A stretch of DNA of 28,012 nucleotides from an uncultured beta proteobacterium (GTDB lineage Bacteria > Pseudomonadota > Gammaproteobacteria > Burkholderiales > Burkholderiaceae): contig CAJARE010000161.1 of NCBI GenBank assembly GCA_903944255.1, positions 1-28,012 of the forward strand. The letters are read 5' to 3'. How positions within the stretch are numbered: position 1 is the stretch's first letter; the number at the start of each line of letters is the position of its first letter. Positions 24,250-28,012 of the stretch are shown piece by piece. Below the pieces are notes generated by a model. The model worked only from the letters and a program-made list of their open reading frames with translations. It made no database searches and was not told the DNA's origin. The position numbers and the translations under genes are program-made.

Positions 24250-25153
24250 CTAAACGCCATACCAGACCAACTGCAGAGCGCATCGTGCGCTCAGTAGGCT
24301 CCATACCTACTTCATAAACTAAAGGCTCACCTGCTTCTGCCATGCGCAGAGCTTCATCACTATCAGGCTCACTTAAGGGCTCGCCTAAACGAACACCAAG
24401 TGCGCCACTACCGGAGGCCAAAATCACGCCTGACAATGAATCTCCCCATTTCTGAGTGAGATAACGCCAGCCATAAACTGCGCCCTCAAAGTTACCCACA
24501 ATTGCAAAGCCCATTGCTGTGATACGTGCAGGAATCCAATCTAATACGTAGAAAAAATGTCGTGCAGCTTCACTGAGATTAAAGTCGCCACGCCTAGACC
24601 AACGTTGCGCAGCAGTATCGGCTAGGCGATATAAGACAACACCTGCTGGACCCATTGGCATTAAGAACCAGAAAAGAACACCAAAGACATGACGATGTGA
24701 ACCAATGATGGCACGCTCTAATGCTAAAGAAATGACTTCGGTTTCTGTCAAGCTAGAAGTATCTAGCTCGGGTCCATACCATTCACCTAAAGCAGCGCGT
24801 GCCGCAGGAAGATCATGACTCTCGATAGCCTCATGAACCAATGTAAATGAGTGACTGAACTGACGAAAGCCAAAAAAGAGATAGGCAATGATGATGTTCC
24901 AAATGAAGCCCAAAATGGGGTAAGTCACCATGCACACAACATACACAATGAATACAAAAAAGGTTGGCAGAATGAATGCCGCCATACAAGCCAAGCGAGC
25001 ACCAATAGGACTTGCGCCCGCTTCAGATTTACCGCCGAATTCACCGGCGACCCAATCCAACCAACGGGCACTCATTCGAGCAATCCAATGGCTAGCGGTT
25101 ACTGGGCGATATTGCTCAGCAATGAGGGCGAAGAGGATAGAAAAGAAGGTCAT
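24194..25153 (-). CDS. CobD/CbiB-like membrane protein
   Basis: The 319 residues have hydrophobic spans at about 55-95, 155-175 and 295-317, and a conserved-looking VLYRLADTAAQRW segment near 175-187. These recall CobD/CbiB, the cobinamide-phosphate synthase of cobalamin synthesis, and its AmpE relatives. No other cobalamin gene is in the window, so a cobalamin role is uncertain. The N-terminus MTFFSILFALIAEQYRP is typical of this group in betaproteobacteria, from recall. ATG overlaps the upstream Nudix TGA as ATGA, so both proteins are probably made together. The 3' end overlaps rsgA by 56 bases. Confidence 0.8.
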   Translation of the reverse strand: MTFFSILFALIAEQYRPVTASHWIARMSARWLDWVAGEFGGKSEAGASPIGARLACMAAFILPTFFVFIVYVVCMVTYPILGFIWNIIIAYLFFGFRQFSHSFTLVHEAIESHDLPAARAALGEWYGPELDTSSLTETEVISLALERAIIGSHRHVFGVLFWFLMPMGPAGVVLYRLADTAAQRWSRRGDFNLSEAARHFFYVLDWIPARITAMGFAIVGNFEGAVYGWRYLTQKWGDSLSGVILASGSGALGVRLGEPLSEPDSDEALRMAEAGEPLVYEVGMEPTERTMRSAVGLVWRLVIAWMALLLMLTIAVWLG

Positions 25154-25893
25154 ACTTTTAATAGATGATAAAGGTTACGTAACATTCCAGCTGTAGCGCC
25201 CCAAATAAAACGATTCTCATAGGGCATCGCATAAAAACGACGACCGCCCTGCTCACTTTGCCACACTCTGACTTGATGATTGGCTGGATCCATCAAAAAA
25301 CGGAGTGGCACCTCAAAAACATCGGCTACCTCAAACTCGTCCAGCGGGTATTCTGCCTGAGCTTGAACCAAACCAACCACTGGAGTGACGCTATACCCTG
25401 AAACCGTGAGGTACTGAGGTAAATGTCCAATAATCTCCACTCGAGACTGATCTAGGCCTATTTCCTCTTCACTCTCTCGCAATGCCGTGTGATTGGGATC
25501 AATATCACCAGGATCCATCCTGCCACCTGGAAAACTAATTTGCCCAGCATGATCCCTAAGATGATTCGTTCTTTGGGTTAATAAAACCGATAAACCTTCC
25601 TCTTGAAGCACTAGAGGGATCAGAACAGCCGCCTGAGTAACTTTACCAGCAGCCTGGCGCCTAGAAATAATATCAGCCGCCATTACTTGACGACTTTCGT
25701 CAGTAATTTCCGGTTGCCATATTGGCTGAACCCGAAAGCGCTGCCTAAGAGAATTAGGATCTAAAGCTAGCGGTGATACCTTGACCTGATCAGAGCAAAC
25801 CTCATGAACTGGGATGGTACGAGCATCAAAACCTGGAGGAGCAGACACATTGATTGCATCTTCTTCTGGTTTTGGGATCTTGGTCATAGGCAT
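25150..25893 (-). CDS. Nudix hydrolase, CoA pyrophosphatase type (NudL-like)
   Basis: Likely splits CoA or oxidised CoA into 3',5'-ADP and phosphopantetheine. The group signature (UPF0035) runs from LLTQR at 104 through LRDHAGQISFPGG to 124 and is directly followed by the Nudix box, with RESEEEIGL at 139-147. The box has the slightly longer spacing usual in this group. An N-terminal lead of about 80 residues precedes the fold. Start is ATG 25893, with ATG 25887 as alternative. It lies after the rplS terminator, so it probably has its own promoter, and it is translationally coupled to the CbiB-like gene. Confidence 0.9.
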   Translation of the reverse strand: MPMTKIPKPEEDAINVSAPPGFDARTIPVHEVCSDQVKVSPLALDPNSLRQRFRVQPIWQPEITDESRQVMAADIISRRQAAGKVTQAAVLIPLVLQEEGLSVLLTQRTNHLRDHAGQISFPGGRMDPGDIDPNHTALRESEEEIGLDQSRVEIIGHLPQYLTVSGYSVTPVVGLVQAQAEYPLDEFEVADVFEVPLRFLMDPANHQVRVWQSEQGGRRFYAMPYENRFIWGATAGMLRNLYHLLKV

Positions 25894-25906
25894 ATTCTAA
25901 GGCAAC

Positions 25907-25934
25907 AAAAAAGGCGACCGAGGCCGCCTTTTTT
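25907..25934 (-). terminator. Terminator of the rpsP-rimM-trmD-rplS operon
   Basis: Arms AAAAAAGGCG (25907-25916) and CGCCTTTTTT (25925-25934) pair perfectly around an eight-base loop. Reading the minus strand, the stem ends in a run of six T. It lies 17 bases after the rplS stop and 13 before the Nudix start. Confidence 0.9.
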
Positions 25935-25950
25935 CGTGCAGCAATGCGTA

Positions 25951-26346
25951 TTACTCAGCAGCTGGAGCAGCCACTACTTTAGCGCGTGCTTGCAGCTTCT
26001 CTTTAATACGTGCTGACTTACCAGAACGATCGCGCAAGTAATATAACTTCGCACGACGAACATCGCCACGACGTTTTACTTCAATGCTTGCGATTAATGG
26101 TGAGTAAGTTTGGAAAGTACGTTCAACGCCTTCTCCAGAAGAAATCTTACGTACGATGAAACTAGAATTCAGTCCACGATTACGCTTAGCGATAACAACG
26201 CCTTCAAAGGCCTGAGCACGCTTACGAGTACCCTCAACAACATTCACGCTCACTATTACTGTGTCGCCAGGTGCAAAACTTGGCAAAGTTTTGTTAACAC
26301 TTAAGCGAGCAATTTCTTCTTGCTCAATTTTTTCAATCAAATTCAT
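25951..26346 (-). CDS. rplS: 50S ribosomal protein L19
   Basis: L19 sits at the 30S-50S interface. The 131 residues include FAPGDTVIVSVNVVEGTRKR, QAFEGVVIAKRNRGLNSSF and the basic VKRRGDVRRAKLYYLRDRSGKSARIKEK, all family hallmarks. An Ala-rich end (AAPAAE) extends past the E. coli length (115). AAGGAT precedes ATG. It is the last gene of the conserved S16-RimM-TrmD-L19 operon, separated from trmD by a longer than usual 137-base gap. Confidence 0.98.
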   Translation of the reverse strand: MNLIEKIEQEEIARLSVNKTLPSFAPGDTVIVSVNVVEGTRKRAQAFEGVVIAKRNRGLNSSFIVRKISSGEGVERTFQTYSPLIASIEVKRRGDVRRAKLYYLRDRSGKSARIKEKLQARAKVVAAPAAE

Positions 26347-26483
26347 TTTTAATCCTTAAACATCTTGTTAACGTTTAATCCCGAGATATTGATCAACGGA
26401 CCTAACAGAGGATGCAGTTAAAACAATTTCACTAAACCAAAAAATTAAACTACTCATTCACAACTGCACACTACTAAAAGTAT
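26347..26483 (-). other. 137-base leader between trmD and rplS
   Basis: No gene fits here. An AT-rich stem TTAAAC/GTTTAA (26356-26361 with 26373-26378) abuts the rplS ribosome site, and a GTTAAC palindrome lies in its loop. I found no good internal promoter. It may be a translational control region or simply spacer. Confidence 0.4.
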
Positions 26484-27230
26484 TCACAGCGAGCGAAGAA
26501 ATTGTTCATCTTCTCGGGTTAGCAACCCATTGGCTCTTGCAGATTCAATTAAATCTGGCCTAAGCCTGAACGTCAGCTCTAAAGACTTCTGCCGACGCCA
26601 ATCCGCTATTTTAGCGTGATGTCCGCCTAAAAGCACGTCCGGAACAGATAAATTTTCATATATTTCGGGTCTTGTGTAGTGCGGATAGTCTAAAAGACCA
26701 TTCATAAAGCTATCCTGGGCGGCAGATTCGCCGTCGCCAAGGGCTCCTGGTATGAGCCTAATGACTGCATCCATGATGGCCATAGCGGGGATTTCACCGC
26801 CTGATAAGACAAAATCACCGATTGAAAGCTGTAAATCAATATTTCGATCGATAAAACGTTGGTCTATAGCCTCATAACGACCACAAATGAAGCTGATATT
26901 TCCTTGATTAAGGATATTTCCAGCAATTTTCTGAGAAAAACGTTCGCCCTGGGGAGCCAAAAGACAAATAGGGCCACTCTTCAATCCTGCAGCATGATGG
27001 GCAACCTTAACTTGTGCGATGGTATCTTCCAGGGGTTTAGCCATCATCACCATGCCTGGGCCACCGCCATAGGCACGATCATCTACTGTCTTACGGACAT
27101 CAGAACAAAAATCTCGTGGATTCCAAAGATGGACACTAGTAAGTGATTTTTCGCAAGCTCGACCAGTGACTCCCCACTGCGTTAATGCAGAGAACATTTC
27201 TGGGAAGAGGGTTACCACATCAAAGCGCAT
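26484..27230 (-). CDS. trmD: tRNA (guanine-N1)-methyltransferase
   Basis: Methylates G37 next to the anticodon with SAM, preventing frameshifting. The 248 residues begin MRFDVVTLFPEMF and have the trefoil-knot SAM motifs GRYEAIDQRFID and LSIGDFVLSGGE, then YPHYTRP and LLGGHHAKIADWRR. DDRAYGGGPGMVM near residue 50 is also conserved. Length matches the E. coli enzyme (255). It starts 23 bases after the rimM stop in the ribosomal operon. Confidence 0.98.
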   Translation of the reverse strand: MRFDVVTLFPEMFSALTQWGVTGRACEKSLTSVHLWNPRDFCSDVRKTVDDRAYGGGPGMVMMAKPLEDTIAQVKVAHHAAGLKSGPICLLAPQGERFSQKIAGNILNQGNISFICGRYEAIDQRFIDRNIDLQLSIGDFVLSGGEIPAMAIMDAVIRLIPGALGDGESAAQDSFMNGLLDYPHYTRPEIYENLSVPDVLLGGHHAKIADWRRQKSLELTFRLRPDLIESARANGLLTREDEQFLRSL

Positions 27231-27253
27231 ATCTCTATTTCCAAAGAGGCTTA

Positions 27254-27817
27254 TTACCAGTCAGACTGCCAATCGAGCTTAATCATTTTCTTGGTCAAGT
27301 CAACATTGTGAACGACCTCTTTTACAAATGGCACTAGTTGCAAGATTTTTTTAGTCGCAGGATCGCCGATTGCGATGATGCCATGGGCACCATTTTCAGT
27401 AATATCAATTACCTCACCCAATACTTCATCTTGCAGATTAGTGGCTTGGCAACCAATCAAATCAACCCAGTAATAAGAATCGCTTTCTGCTTTTGGAAAG
27501 GCATCACGAGTCACTAAGATACGAGCACCCTTTAAGGCAAGGGCCTGATCGCGATCTGCTATTCCTTCTAGCGCCATCACCACATTGCCGCTATGCATCT
27601 TGGCACTCTTTACTTTGTATTGCGTCAAGGAAGCTTGTTCTACAGATGCAGAAACACCAGCATCCCTGCGCGGGATCAAAGACAACCAAACTGCTTTAGA
27701 AGATAAAAGTGCCACAGGATCCGATGAGTGAGGTCTAACCTTCACTTGTCCCTGCAAACCTTGCGCCTCAGAAATCGCGCCAAGTTCAATCAAATCATTC
27801 AAGGAAGGTGCGCTCAT
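27254..27817 (-). CDS. rimM: Ribosome maturation factor RimM
   Basis: Binds S19 and helps assemble the head of the 30S subunit. The 187 residues comprise an N-terminal RimM barrel (IELGAISEAQGLQGQVKVRP) and a C-terminal PRC-barrel introduced by YYWVDLIG, ending KKMIKLDWQSDW. The motif GARILVTRDAFPK lies between them. It lies between rpsP and trmD, the standard order. The 93-base gap to rpsP holds no gene. Confidence 0.96.
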   Translation of the reverse strand: MSAPSLNDLIELGAISEAQGLQGQVKVRPHSSDPVALLSSKAVWLSLIPRRDAGVSASVEQASLTQYKVKSAKMHSGNVVMALEGIADRDQALALKGARILVTRDAFPKAESDSYYWVDLIGCQATNLQDEVLGEVIDITENGAHGIIAIGDPATKKILQLVPFVKEVVHNVDLTKKMIKLDWQSDW

Positions 27818-27910
27818 TTGAAAGACACCTTATTTTCCCTAAATAAAACCGCCAAAAATCCTGCTACCAAAAACTCCATCGCAAAGATAAAGTGTTTAGC
27901 TAAATAATAT

Positions 27911-28012
27911 TTAAGCAGCAGGATTATTTTTGATCAAACGAACAACAGTTGGAGATACTTGCGCACCAACACCAGTCCAGTAAGTCAAACGATCTTGAGC
28001 AATGCGCATTGC
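27911..28012 (-). CDS. rpsP: 30S ribosomal protein S16, C-terminal part (start outside window)
   Basis: The last 33 residues are present: MRIAQDRLTYWTGVGAQVSP, then TVVRLIKNNPAA and TAA at 27911-27913. The segment YWTGVGAQVSPTV is diagnostic of S16, which binds 16S rRNA early in 30S assembly. It is the first gene of the operon, as in other proteobacteria; the promoter and start are beyond the right edge. Confidence 0.95.
   Translation of the reverse strand, partial: AMRIAQDRLTYWTGVGAQVSPTVVRLIKNNPAA

Noticed and set aside
1..28012. CRISPR arrays, tRNA or rRNA genes, insertion sequences and prophage genes
   Set aside because: No regular spaced repeats, tRNA T-loop signatures in gaps, transposase or integrase proteins, or target duplications were seen.

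Overview
The window looks like a core chromosomal segment of a betaproteobacterium with fairly low GC. Gene content, protein style (RNase E tail, MoaA N-terminus, 7Fe ferredoxin, TRAP permeases) and base composition fit a Polynucleobacter-like member of Burkholderiaceae. That assignment is from recall, not from a search. Coding density is high. I see no transposase, integrase, CRISPR array, tRNA or rRNA, so there is little sign of recent transfer.

Layout. (1) 1-6293, plus strand: the tail of an unidentified gene, then rne (RNase E) and a molybdenum-cofactor run, moaA-mobA-moeA, whose start and stop codons overlap. A small membrane protein follows, and a strong stem-loop terminator ends the run. 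(2) 6313-7299, minus strand: a D-2-hydroxyacid dehydrogenase of the glyoxylate/hydroxypyruvate reductase type. (3) 7532-11367, plus strand: a full TRAP transporter, binding protein, small permease and an unusually large permease. One terminator lies inside the unit after the binding protein and another closes it. (4) 11388-12942, minus strand: an unidentified 179-residue protein and a PanE-family ketopantoate reductase, separated by a large imperfect palindrome. (5) 13118-15847, plus strand: 7Fe ferredoxin fdxA, its probable reductase (ferredoxin-NADP reductase), then thyA and folA. (6) 15865-18326, minus strand: an orphan TRAP binding protein and pmbA. (7) 18353-18988, plus strand: mogA, a fourth molybdenum-cofactor gene. 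(8) 18985-21626, minus strand: orn and a membrane-anchored spermidine-synthase-like protein. (9) 21980-24249, plus strand: an M48 (Ste24-type) membrane protease and rsgA. (10) 24194-28012, minus strand: the ribosomal operon rpsP-rimM-trmD-rplS, a terminator, then a CoA-pyrophosphatase-type Nudix hydrolase coupled to a CobD/CbiB-like membrane protein that overlaps the end of rsgA.

How the genes work together. moaA, mobA, moeA and mogA cover several steps of molybdopterin and molybdenum-cofactor synthesis. thyA and folA form the thymidylate/folate cycle. fdxA and the reductase form an electron-transfer pair. rpsP, rimM, trmD, rplS, rsgA, rne and orn serve ribosome assembly, tRNA modification and RNA turnover.

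I did not find a clear undescribed multi-gene system. The best leads are: the roughly 190-residue insert in the TRAP large permease, with a matching tail on the small permease; the CbiB-like protein coupled to a Nudix hydrolase; the fused membrane/SpeE-like protein; and several nucleic-acid structures (palindrome at the panE stop, abutting hairpins before fdxA, terminator inside the TRAP operon).
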